Below, in pieces: positions 26,920 to 34,674 of a stretch of 64,000 bases of DNA. The notes beneath the pieces are model-generated. The model worked only from the letters and a program-made list of their open reading frames with translations. It was not told where the DNA came from and did not search any database. Each line of letters starts with the position of its first letter. Position 1 is the first letter of the stretch. The stretch is taken from assembly GCA_050251195.1 (NCBI GenBank), contig JBFWNG010000002.1:496001-560000 (forward strand), given 5' to 3'. Source of the DNA: JBFWNG01 sp050251195 (GTDB lineage Bacteria; Bdellovibrionota_B; Oligoflexia; Oligoflexales; Oligoflexaceae). A program made the translations under genes and the position numbers.

Positions 26920-27987
26920 ATGAATTTCGCACAGCAATTGACACGCCATGTTCAAAAGTTTCCACTGTGGTCGTTAGGTACGTCGTTAGCGGCGGGGACC
27001 GCGGTCGGGGCTCTTCTGCAAAACCGGAAGCGTTTCGATTGGAAAAATAAGGTGGTTGTTATCACCGGAGGGTCAAAGGGCCTGGGTCTTATTTTGGCGA
27101 GAGATCTGCTTTTGAACGAGGCAAAAGTGGTCATTTGCGCCCGCGATGCTCTGGAGCTATCTCATGCAAAAGCCTGGTTGCAAGACACCACGAAGGCTGA
27201 GGTTGAAGTTATTTCATGCGACGTAAGTCAAAGAGAGTCCGTCAGTAAAATGATCCAAGGAATAGATAGCAAATATGGAAGAATTGACGTGCTGATCAAC
27301 AACGCCGGCATAATACAGGTTGCTCCTCTTGATTTTCTTTCGATGGAGGATTTCCAAAAATCCATGGCGGTGATGTACTGGGGAACTGCCTACCCCATTT
27401 TTGCAGCGCTTCCGAAGATGAAGAAAACGGGCGGGAGAATCGTCAACATTACTTCGATCGGCGGTCGAATAGGCGTACCCCATATGCTGCCGTACTGTGC
27501 AGCGAAATTTGCCTCGACTGGCCTTTCGCTAGGCTTGAGAGCTGAACTCAAACAACACAATATCGTTGTTACAACCGTCGTACCCGGATTGATGCGGACG
27601 GGATCGTTTGGAAACGCATTGTTCAAACCAGGCAGTGAGGACGATTACAAATGGTTCTCTATGAGCGCAACTCTCCCCTTTGTGTCGACCGACGCTGAGA
27701 GTGCCGCCGATCAAATCATTCGAGCTTGCGAAAAGGGACAAGCGTACAAAGTTATCGGCCTCCCAGCTCAAATCGGAGATCGGTTTGGAGGATTGTTTCC
27801 AGGATTTACCGCTGACCTCATGGGCATGGTGAATACTGCCTTGCCTCATGGGGATCATACAACTCTCAGTACTGAGAATATTCAAGGAACACAGCTGGAA
27901 ACCGTTCGAAATCGGGCGAGTTTGGCGACGAACATGGGGAAGAAGGCGCGGGAACGATTCCAACTGTGGAAAAAAGTATCGGGGTGA
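26920..27987 (+). CDS. SDR oxidoreductase with N-terminal membrane anchor
   Basis: 355 residues. A hydrophobic N-terminal segment (WSLGTSLAAGTAVGALL) precedes a classical SDR domain: TGGSKGLGLIL, NNAG, and YCAAKFASTG catalytic block, with an MRTG segment after it. About 90 extra residues follow the usual SDR end. GGAAAGGAG precedes the start. It may belong to the sugar cluster or be an independent stress gene, given its own sigma-54-like promoter. Substrate unknown. Confidence 0.88.
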   Translation: MNFAQQLTRHVQKFPLWSLGTSLAAGTAVGALLQNRKRFDWKNKVVVITGGSKGLGLILARDLLLNEAKVVICARDALELSHAKAWLQDTTKAEVEVISCDVSQRESVSKMIQGIDSKYGRIDVLINNAGIIQVAPLDFLSMEDFQKSMAVMYWGTAYPIFAALPKMKKTGGRIVNITSIGGRIGVPHMLPYCAAKFASTGLSLGLRAELKQHNIVVTTVVPGLMRTGSFGNALFKPGSEDDYKWFSMSATLPFVSTDAESAADQIIRACEKGQAYKVIGLPAQIGDRFGGLFPGFTADLMGMVNTALPHGDHTTLSTENIQGTQLETVRNRASLATNMGKKARERFQLWKKVSG

Positions 27988-28017
27988 TTTCCGTCGTGCG
28001 GGGTGATTCCCGGCGTG
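27980..28017. repeat. 19-bp direct repeat spanning the SDR stop codon
   Basis: Two adjacent 19-base copies (starting 27980 and 27999) differing at two positions. The first contains the SDR stop codon. Probably a small local duplication; no function suggested. Confidence 0.7.
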
Positions 28018-28049
28018 CATAACGGCGCTGGGCTTGCGCCTGCGACGGT

Positions 28050-29549
28050 TCACAATTCTGTTGACGAAGGCAGTGGCTCAAGTCCTTTCATCGCAGGCCC
28101 TTCGAGAACCTTTCCTTCAGTGTCAAATCTTGATCCGTGACAAGGGCAATCAAAGGTCTTTTGATCGTCATTCCAATGCACGACGCATTTTAGATGAGGA
28201 CAGGTTGCGTTGAACTGATGTAACTTTCCTTCGATATCCTTGTAAGCAGCTATAAGCTTTGTTCCTGCGCGCGCTACGCAACCTTGATCGCGTTCGAGCA
28301 AACTGACCGTACTGTAGTGCGGCGCAATGAACCGGTCTTTGACGAAGTGCTTCGCAGCGTCAGCGTTTTCGCTAACAAACTTCTTTAGTCCATTCGCACG
28401 AACACGGGATGGTTTGAAAACTTCTTCAAGGGGATTGGGAATCCCCATGATGGCATCCGCGATCACTGCGGCCGAAGCTGTTCCAAAAGGCAAACCATCG
28501 CCGGAGAATCCGGTTGCAATGAAGGTTCGCGATGTGAAGGGACTGCGTCCTACTAATGGTAGATGATCAGCGGGAACGTACATCTGCGCTGACCATTGGT
28601 ATGTGATTTCCGCAGCCCCGAACCTGTGTTCGGCATAAAGCCTAAGAGCGGCGAAAGAGTCCGATTCATTGCAATGCGCAGTCTTACAATCCTTGCCGCC
28701 GACGACGGTCCATTTCTTGTTCGCGGAACTAAACTCGCGAATATAATGATATGGTCGGGCCGTGTCCCAGAACAACGCGTTCGGAAGATTTCCCTGAGAA
28801 GCAAAAGCGACGAGATAGGACCTATAAGGTGCTAGTTCGGTCTGAACCAGATTCATTCCGGGCGGCGTGTGCGTTGCGAGCACGATCCAGTCTGCAGTAA
28901 TGAAACCGCCGCTGTCTGTCGCAATTCTGCATGGTGTTCCGTCAGAAATATCGACGGCTCTGGTGTTTTCAAATACCGCGTTTCCGTCGCGATCGATTTC
29001 CGCAGCGAGACCTTGGAGATAAGTGGACGGTTGGAATTGCGCTTGATCTGCGATCTTCATTGCCTTTAATGTCGGGAACGGCAGAGGCACATGCGGTTCA
29101 AAGGTTGCCGGCAGCCCGAGCTTTTCGGCAGCCATGATCTCTTCTTCTACTTCGCCTTGGTTTGACGGATTGTCAGAGTATAAATAGCCGGGAACCCGCT
29201 CGAAGGAACACGGGATTTTGAGTTCCAGTGCGATCTGTTCTATCTTGTCGATTGCGTGCCTCATAGATGAGGCGACGGCTTTGCCGACGTCTAGACTTCG
29301 TTTGATTAGGTTTGTATAGCCCTCGTCCCATAAGGTAGAAAGATGTGCGGAGCTATGAGCAGACGCTCCTGCCCCAATCTCATGGGCTTCGATCACAGCG
29401 ACGCGCACGCCCTTTTGCTTGAGCAACAGAGCGGTCGTAAGCCCCGTGATACCCGCTCCCACAACGATTACGTCAACCTGCAGGTGCCCCCCGAGAGCGG
29501 GATAATGCGTGCGAGAGGTAGTGGCTTCCCATAGTGACTGCTTTTCCAT
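28050..29549 (-). CDS. FAD-dependent oxidoreductase with C-terminal Rieske domain
   Basis: 499 residues from the ATG at 29549 (GAGGAG upstream). The N-terminal DAO/GlyDH-like domain has VDVIVVGAGITGLTTALLL and IEAHEIGAGASAHSS, binding FAD. The C-terminal Rieske [2Fe-2S] domain (about 420-495) has CPHLKC and CPCHGSRFD, giving the two Cys-His ligand pairs. This matches the YhfW architecture. It probably oxidises an amine or similar compound and passes electrons to the iron-sulphur centre; substrate unknown. Divergent from the KGG gene, with a sigma-54-like promoter just upstream. Confidence 0.92.
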   Translation of the reverse strand: MEKQSLWEATTSRTHYPALGGHLQVDVIVVGAGITGLTTALLLKQKGVRVAVIEAHEIGAGASAHSSAHLSTLWDEGYTNLIKRSLDVGKAVASSMRHAIDKIEQIALELKIPCSFERVPGYLYSDNPSNQGEVEEEIMAAEKLGLPATFEPHVPLPFPTLKAMKIADQAQFQPSTYLQGLAAEIDRDGNAVFENTRAVDISDGTPCRIATDSGGFITADWIVLATHTPPGMNLVQTELAPYRSYLVAFASQGNLPNALFWDTARPYHYIREFSSANKKWTVVGGKDCKTAHCNESDSFAALRLYAEHRFGAAEITYQWSAQMYVPADHLPLVGRSPFTSRTFIATGFSGDGLPFGTASAAVIADAIMGIPNPLEEVFKPSRVRANGLKKFVSENADAAKHFVKDRFIAPHYSTVSLLERDQGCVARAGTKLIAAYKDIEGKLHQFNATCPHLKCVVHWNDDQKTFDCPCHGSRFDTEGKVLEGPAMKGLEPLPSSTEL

Positions 29550-29571
29550 CCTGACTCCTCGGCAAAAAATT

Positions 29572-29587
29572 TGCATTTTTTGTTCCA
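29572..29587 (-). promoter_or_regulatory. sigma-54 (-24/-12) promoter candidate for FAD/Rieske gene
   Basis: Minus strand reads TGGAACAAAAAATGCA, with correct spacing and the same TGGAAC -24 box as the SDR operon promoter at 13465. Predicted start near 29560, 11 bases before the start codon. Confidence 0.48.
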
Positions 29588-29753
29588 TGTCTATCAGCGG
29601 ATCATCGCCAAAATCCTTTGGATGTCTTCTTAGAATTGGTATTCATCTTCAGGTGGTTGGCCATGGTGTACTGAATGCGGGAATACTGCAGGTTTTCAGC
29701 GACCATTTTTCAGCTGATATGGCTTGCTAAGGTTGGGAACCCCCGAAGAAATC

Positions 29754-29772
29754 TGCCAGATCTGATCTGGCA
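29754..29772. promoter_or_regulatory. Perfect 19-bp palindrome upstream of KGG gene
   Basis: TGCCAGATC-T-GATCTGGCA: 9-bp arms around one base. It overlaps the TGGCA of the possible -24 box at 29768, so a bound protein would compete with RNA polymerase. Candidate operator. Confidence 0.55.
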
Positions 29773-29783
29773 TAAAACTTGAA
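29768..29783 (+). promoter_or_regulatory. Weak sigma-54-like promoter for KGG gene
   Basis: TGGCATAAAACTTGAA: good -24 box, but the -12 box has GA where GC is nearly invariant. Listed because of position and neighbours only. Confidence 0.28.
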
Positions 29784-29841
29784 GCACATGCGATGTTGCA
29801 AGCGCTATGTAGAGCGTCAACAAACATATAAGGGAGGTACC

Positions 29842-30162
29842 ATGAATATCGAAAACGAAAATAAGGAAACTACTGCTACGCCAGTTAAGCATACCAAAGG
29901 CACTGGTAAGGGGCGCGGCTTTGCATCTATGGACCCCGAAGAACAACGCCGCATTGCATCGAAAGGCGGAAAGGCAGCCCACCGCAGCGGCAATGCCCAC
30001 GAGTTCACTTCGGAAGAAGCGCGCGCCGCAGGCCGTAAAGGCGGTCTTGCCAGCAAGGGAGAAAGAAAATTGCGGGCAAATATCGCTGCAAACCGACCTG
30101 AAGAAATTGCCAAAAATGAGCGCGAGCCAGAGGATCTTGATCGGGAGCAAACTGCTAGTTAG
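29842..30162 (+). CDS. KGG-repeat general stress protein
   Basis: 106-residue hydrophilic protein. The ATG at 29842 follows GGGAGG. It carries two KGG motifs: FASMDPEEQRRIASKGGKAA (about residues 30-50) and FTSEEARAAGRKGGLASKG (about 57-76), the Con-10/GsiB-like KGG family (PF10685) linked to desiccation and general stress. The C-terminus is charged and probably disordered. The gene is divergent from the FAD/Rieske gene; the perfect palindrome at 29754 is probably its operator. Confidence 0.93.
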   Translation: MNIENENKETTATPVKHTKGTGKGRGFASMDPEEQRRIASKGGKAAHRSGNAHEFTSEEARAAGRKGGLASKGERKLRANIAANRPEEIAKNEREPEDLDREQTAS

Positions 30163-30188
30163 TTTGTGGCGCAAAAGCGCCAGAAACT
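30161..30188 (+). terminator. Hairpin at KGG stop codon
   Basis: AGTTT-g-TGGCGC-AAAA-GCGCCA-g-AAACT: an 11-bp stem with one G.G mismatch beginning inside the stop codon. No U-tract follows, so it may stabilise the 3' end or attenuate rather than terminate. Confidence 0.4.
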
Positions 30189-30224
30189 ATCCTGAAGGGC
30201 ATGGTCCTGAGGGATCTCGTCGTT

Positions 30225-30369
30225 AATATGTTGATTTTACGAGGTCCTTCACTTCGTTGCAGGATGGACGCTGATGCTTCGCCCCACCGTCTTAGTCGGG
30301 GAGATTAGCGGAGACACGTTCCGAGAACGGCGCGGTCCTGGCAAGTTGACCAGGACTGCTCCTTTTTTT
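30225..30369 (+). ncRNA. Candidate structured RNA ending in an intrinsic terminator
   Basis: No open frame of note. Three successive helices can be drawn: CGCTGAT (30269-30275) with ATTAGCG (30304-30310), enclosing CCCC/GGGG (30282-30285 / 30298-30301); CGTTC/GAACG (30317-30329); and the terminator stem 30329-30362. It could be a small RNA, or the long 3' tail of the KGG mRNA. The 5' end is not defined by the sequence; no known RNA family was recognised. Confidence 0.35.
30329..30369 (+). terminator. Strong intrinsic terminator
   Basis: 13-bp stem GGCGCGGTCCTGG / CCAGGACTGCTCC (one C.U mismatch, one G.U pair), 8-base loop, followed directly by seven T. It ends the KGG transcript or the candidate small RNA. 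Confidence 0.85.
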
Positions 30370-30431
30370 ATCAATTGGCCCTCCTCGTAAACTCTGCTAA
30401 AACCTTCTCACAATTGAGAAAGAGGAAGAGC

Positions 30432-31730
30432 ATGTTTCAAAGTGCGCGGGTCTCTATTTTTATCATTTTGATGGCGGGGTTACCAGTTCGCGCTCAAGAG
30501 GTAGTTCCGACATTCGAAGGTATCAAAGAGCATATATTAAACTTCGAAGCAGCAAATCCTGGAAAAACCCTGACTATCCCGGAGGTTCTCTCGAGCCTAC
30601 CCGAACGGTTTAGAGCGGGGTTCACTCTTGTATACGACAGCAACAGTTTGCAAGGATCGACTTCTCAGAGTCCCCGCGCCATCTTGTTTGGTGACGACGC
30701 AAGCTCTCTTATTACCTTTAACGGCGATGCCAGCTTGCGAGGAAACGATTCCCTGGAGTTTGCATATCTTAATGAAACCACAGGAGAAATTGTATTCCGA
30801 TTCATCAAGTTTCCGGCAGGCGACGCCAACACCGGGCATGTTGTCGTTTCCGAGCCCAATCCCCCCTTGTGCATGGGTTGCCATGGCTATAATCCGCACT
30901 TCATATGGGAACAATATCCGACGTGGCCTCGAACCTTCGGCAGTCGATGGGATATGCTGGACTTCAGCGAGCTTCAAATGTTCGACGCATTTCGGCAGGG
31001 TGCAGCAACCCACCCCCGATATAAGAATCTAGTGTATGAATTCAAAGATCTTTCCGATTACGCCCCCTATCAGAAAGGCCCCCCAAGCGGAGACAATCCG
31101 GTGAACCTCGCGATTGAACTTCGACCCAACACGCGATTGGGATTTCTTCTCACGCGATTGCAGGCGAAAGCTCGAGTCGCTGAAATACAAAAGGCTCCGG
31201 ACTTCGAGAAACACAAGTATGGATTTGCCTATTTTCTTTCGGGCTGTGACGTCAACTTCGGCAAACAGCTTCTTGAAGAGCTTAAGTCGAAGACGGGTAT
31301 GAACGATCTTTTCGCCTATGCGGATTTCTTGGGCAACCCTCCTCTGATGGGTTGGCATTTCTCCCAAAATCCGCCAAGTGTTTCGCCCCGCGTCTATTTT
31401 TCGAGCCTCTGGTCTTTTCCCGCTCTCATGAACGGCCTTATTTGGGAACAAAATCTCATATCCGATCCCGATCTCGCACCGTTTTATTCACCCATTCGTT
31501 TTGGGGAGTTTGTTAAAACCTCCGAACAGTCGGGCTATGCGTTGACGCCTCGGGGACAAGAACTTTGGGATGTTGTCGATAGGCTGGGGGTTGCGCCTTC
31601 GACGCTGTTCGCTTCCGAAGAAGCGACAAGCTTGCTCGTGGAGGCGGGAATGCCTGTGCTTAGCGATGAAAATGCCGAAAAAGCCTGCAAATTGCTTGCA
31701 GAAAAACAGCTTAGAATTTTGGTACAATAA
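30432..31730 (+). CDS. Exported protein with one c-type heme motif, unknown function
   Basis: 432 residues from the ATG at 30432 (AGAGGAAGAG upstream), with a signal peptide (FIILMAGLPVRAQ). A single CMGCH lies near residue 146 in PNPPLCMGCHGYNPHFIW, so one covalent heme is plausible. A second half is rich in aromatic residues. I do not recognise the family; it resembles orphan 'cytochrome c domain' exported proteins. It stands alone after a strong terminator. The kup gene follows 90 bases later. Confidence 0.75.
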   Translation: MFQSARVSIFIILMAGLPVRAQEVVPTFEGIKEHILNFEAANPGKTLTIPEVLSSLPERFRAGFTLVYDSNSLQGSTSQSPRAILFGDDASSLITFNGDASLRGNDSLEFAYLNETTGEIVFRFIKFPAGDANTGHVVVSEPNPPLCMGCHGYNPHFIWEQYPTWPRTFGSRWDMLDFSELQMFDAFRQGAATHPRYKNLVYEFKDLSDYAPYQKGPPSGDNPVNLAIELRPNTRLGFLLTRLQAKARVAEIQKAPDFEKHKYGFAYFLSGCDVNFGKQLLEELKSKTGMNDLFAYADFLGNPPLMGWHFSQNPPSVSPRVYFSSLWSFPALMNGLIWEQNLISDPDLAPFYSPIRFGEFVKTSEQSGYALTPRGQELWDVVDRLGVAPSTLFASEEATSLLVEAGMPVLSDENAEKACKLLAEKQLRILVQ

Positions 31731-31781
31731 CGATATAATGTTGTCTCTTAGGACAAGGTTGGCGAAAACAAAAGACGGTGT

Positions 31782-31797
31782 TGGCGCTGTCTGTGCA
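31782..31797 (+). promoter_or_regulatory. sigma-54 (-24/-12) promoter candidate for kup
   Basis: TGGCGCTGTCTGTGCA: correct spacing, with mismatches at the fifth and twelfth positions. Predicted start near 31808, 13 bases before the ATG. Confidence 0.42.
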
Positions 31798-31820
31798 TTT
31801 TAGTACCTAGCGGAGAAAAC

Positions 31821-33716
31821 ATGTCATCCACATCGCACGGAGTTGGCAACAATCGTTCACCACTTGCTCTTACCACCTTAGGTGCGTTGGGTGTCGTCTA
31901 TGGCGATATTGGTACAAGTCCCCTCTATGCTATGCGTGAATGCTTTCACGGGCCGCACAGCATTGCCCTGACGCCGGGCAACCTCATTGGCGTCTTGTCG
32001 CTGATCCTTTGGTCTCTCATCTTGATCATCTCGGTGAAGTACGCGGGATTTGTCCTTCGGGCCGACAACAAAGGCGAGGGTGGAATCCTTGCCCTTATTG
32101 CTCTCCTTCATCCGCGGGCGGGGACGTCTAGATCGGGCAAACTCACCGTAGTCATGGCGCTAGGCTTGTTCGGCGCAGCGCTTCTATACGGGGACGGCAT
32201 CATCACGCCGGCCATCTCGGTGTTGAGTGCCGTGGAAGGATTGAAAATTGCCACGCCTATGTTTGAGCCATATATCATTCTCATAACACTCGCCATTCTT
32301 GTCGGCTTATTTATGGCTCAAAGTCATGGGACCGCGCGCATCGGGAAGGCGTTTGGACCTATCATTTTGGTTTGGTTCGTGACGTTGGGCGCTTTGGGCG
32401 TAAGGGGAATTCTCGACGAGCCGCACGTCTTGGTCGCCTTGAACCCGCTCATGGCTTACAAATTTATGGCCGAGAATTCTTGGCACGGGTTTGTGGTCCT
32501 CGGCAGCGTTTTCCTTGTTGTGACGGGAGGGGAAGCCCTATATGCCGACCTTGGCCATTTTGGCAAAACCGCAATTCGAAGAGGATGGTTCTTTGTAGCG
32601 CTTCCGGGATTGGTGCTCCAATATTTCGGACAGGGTGCTCTACTGCTAAAAAATCCCGCCGCAGCTGAGAACCCATTCTATCTGTTGGCTCCGAGCTGGG
32701 GGCTCTTTCCACTCGTGATTTTAGCGACGGCGGCAACAATTATTGCTTCGCAGGCGATGATTACGGGTGCCTTTTCCTTAAGCCAACAGGCGATACAACT
32801 TGGGTTTCTCCCTCGTCTTGAGGTAAAGCATACTTCGGCAAAGGAGATGGGACAGATATATGTGCCTTTCATTAACTGGATCCTACTCTTCGGTACTGTT
32901 TCTCTCGTTTTGGAATTTGGATCGTCGAGCAGCCTGGCGGCCGCGTACGGTATCGCGGTAGTGACGACAATGGTGATAACCACCATTTGTATATTTTCCG
33001 TGATGAGGCGGCGTTGGGAATGGAGCCTGTTTGCAACGCTACCATTTCTCATTGTTTTTCTCTCGATTGACCTGGCCTTCTTCGGTGCGAACCTCATCAA
33101 AGTTTTGGATGGCGGCTGGTTCCCGCTTCTTCTCGGTACCGGAATATTTCTTCTCATGACGACATGGAAGCGGGGAAGGCAATTGCTTGCTGAGCGTTTG
33201 ATGGCGCGGTCTATGCCCCTAGAGAAGTTCATGCAAGAGATGCTGTCGGGTGTCCGTATCCGCATCCCTGGCGCAGCGATATTCATGACGGCAACGCCTA
33301 AAGGCACCCCAAGCGCTCTTGTTCAAAACGTCATTCATAACCAGGTCCTGCGCGAAACTATAGTTGTGCTTACCCTGGCTACCGAAGACGCTCCTTATAT
33401 TGCCCCCGAGGAAAGGTTATCCGTTGACAGTTGCGGCAATGGTTTTTACCGCGTTATCGCGCGGTACGGATTTATGGAAGTCCCTCACGTCCCGAACCTA
33501 CTTGCGAGTTGCAATGCCCAAGGTGTCACGTTGGATCCCGAGAACATGACATTCTTCTTAGGTCGGGAAACCTTTATCGCAACCGATCGGCCCGGCATGG
33601 CGATATGGCGAGAGCGCTTGTTTTCTTTCATGTCGCGCAATGCGCAACGGGCTACAGACTATTTCAAGATACCCGCCGACAAAGCAATTGAGATAGGCAC
33701 GGTCGTCGAAATCTAG
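31821..33716 (+). CDS. kup: Kup-type potassium:proton symporter
   Basis: 631-residue low-affinity potassium importer. The N-terminal signature VYGDIGTSPLYAMRECF begins the first of about twelve membrane segments; the KUP motifs GDGIITPAISVLSAVEGL and a cytosolic C-terminal domain (about 460-631) are present. Length is typical. Potassium uptake is a classic first response to osmotic stress, fitting its stress neighbours. It lies 40 bases upstream of the cyanophycinase gene, which has its own promoter candidate. Confidence 0.96.
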   Translation: MSSTSHGVGNNRSPLALTTLGALGVVYGDIGTSPLYAMRECFHGPHSIALTPGNLIGVLSLILWSLILIISVKYAGFVLRADNKGEGGILALIALLHPRAGTSRSGKLTVVMALGLFGAALLYGDGIITPAISVLSAVEGLKIATPMFEPYIILITLAILVGLFMAQSHGTARIGKAFGPIILVWFVTLGALGVRGILDEPHVLVALNPLMAYKFMAENSWHGFVVLGSVFLVVTGGEALYADLGHFGKTAIRRGWFFVALPGLVLQYFGQGALLLKNPAAAENPFYLLAPSWGLFPLVILATAATIIASQAMITGAFSLSQQAIQLGFLPRLEVKHTSAKEMGQIYVPFINWILLFGTVSLVLEFGSSSSLAAAYGIAVVTTMVITTICIFSVMRRRWEWSLFATLPFLIVFLSIDLAFFGANLIKVLDGGWFPLLLGTGIFLLMTTWKRGRQLLAERLMARSMPLEKFMQEMLSGVRIRIPGAAIFMTATPKGTPSALVQNVIHNQVLRETIVVLTLATEDAPYIAPEERLSVDSCGNGFYRVIARYGFMEVPHVPNLLASCNAQGVTLDPENMTFFLGRETFIATDRPGMAIWRERLFSFMSRNAQRATDYFKIPADKAIEIGTVVEI

Positions 33717-33726
33717 CCCCATCCTT

Positions 33727-33742
33727 TGGCACCCGCTTTGCA
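33727..33742 (+). promoter_or_regulatory. sigma-54 (-24/-12) promoter, perfect consensus, for cyanophycin genes
   Basis: TGGCACCCGCTTTGCA: perfect TGGCAC-N5-TTGCA. The predicted transcription start, near 33754, is only a few bases before the ATG at 33757. Confidence 0.8.
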
Positions 33743-33756
33743 AAGAACCGAGCACT

Positions 33757-34674
33757 ATGGTGAAACATTCGGTTCTCTCGGAATATGTGCGGTTTGGTCC
33801 ACTTCTTTTAATAGGTGGACGCGAGGACCGAACGAAACGAAGCCACATTCTTAAGGAATTCGTGCATCTCTCAGGCGGCGATGAAGGTCATATTGTTATC
33901 GTGACTACCGCAAGCGAACACGCGGCAGAGGTGGGACAGGAATATGTTGAGGTCTTCCAACGCTTGACATCCAAAGAAGGTAAGAACGAAGCGGCTAAAA
34001 TATGTACCTTAGACATACAGTGCAGAGAAGCGGCTAATAATGACGAAGCTGTTGCTGTTATCGAAAATGCTTCAGGTGTCTTTTTTACGGGAGGCGATCA
34101 GTATCGGATCACCAGCGTCCTCGGCGGCACTAAAGTAGACGTAACGTTGCATCGACGGCACGAGTCGGGGCTCGTCTTGGCGGGAACAAGCGCAGGCGCG
34201 TCAATGATGTCGAGCACTATGATCATTGAGGGCAGCAACGATTCCACGATGAGACTTGGCATGGTTAAGCTTGGCCCCGGGTTGGAATTTATGCCGGGCG
34301 CTATAATCGATCAGCATTTTGCAGAAAGAGGGCGGATACATCGTCTCCTTTCGGCGGTGGCGCAGTACCCGCATCATCTTGGAATTGGAATAGACGAAGA
34401 CACGGCTATTATTTCACAAGGCCATCAGCTAACCGTCATTGGAAGCGGGGCTGTTACAATTGTTGACGCGGGCGAGGCGAGTGCGGCCGATTTATCAAAC
34501 GTGAAGCATGGCGATATTTTTGCCCTGACGAATGTCAAATTACACATCTTACCGGCGGATTCCGGCTTCGATATGCTGCGCAGGCAGCCGCTCATAAATC
34601 AAGAAAACGGTTTTGCTGACGCTGCTATGGGTATTGACTATTCCAAGAACCTGCCTGGCGAGGAGCGCTTATGA
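33757..34674 (+). CDS. cphB: Cyanophycinase
   Basis: Serine exopeptidase (family S51) that cuts cyanophycin to beta-Asp-Arg dipeptides. 305 residues with the nucleophile elbow LAGTSAGASMM (Ser near residue 149), TGGDQYRI, and IDQHFAERGRIHRLL, all conserved in cyanophycinases. The start is uncertain: if the perfect sigma-54 promoter is used, the ATG at 33757 would be almost leaderless. The GTG at 33787 (giving MRFGPLLLIGG, the usual family beginning) is an alternative. The last four bases overlap cphA (ATGA), so storage and breakdown enzymes are co-translated. Confidence 0.95.
   Translation: MVKHSVLSEYVRFGPLLLIGGREDRTKRSHILKEFVHLSGGDEGHIVIVTTASEHAAEVGQEYVEVFQRLTSKEGKNEAAKICTLDIQCREAANNDEAVAVIENASGVFFTGGDQYRITSVLGGTKVDVTLHRRHESGLVLAGTSAGASMMSSTMIIEGSNDSTMRLGMVKLGPGLEFMPGAIIDQHFAERGRIHRLLSAVAQYPHHLGIGIDEDTAIISQGHQLTVIGSGAVTIVDAGEASAADLSNVKHGDIFALTNVKLHILPADSGFDMLRRQPLINQENGFADAAMGIDYSKNLPGEERL

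Noticed and set aside
31731..31820. A c-di-AMP (ydaO-type) riboswitch before kup
   Set aside because: Only 90 bases, and none of the conserved ydaO sequence blocks are visible.
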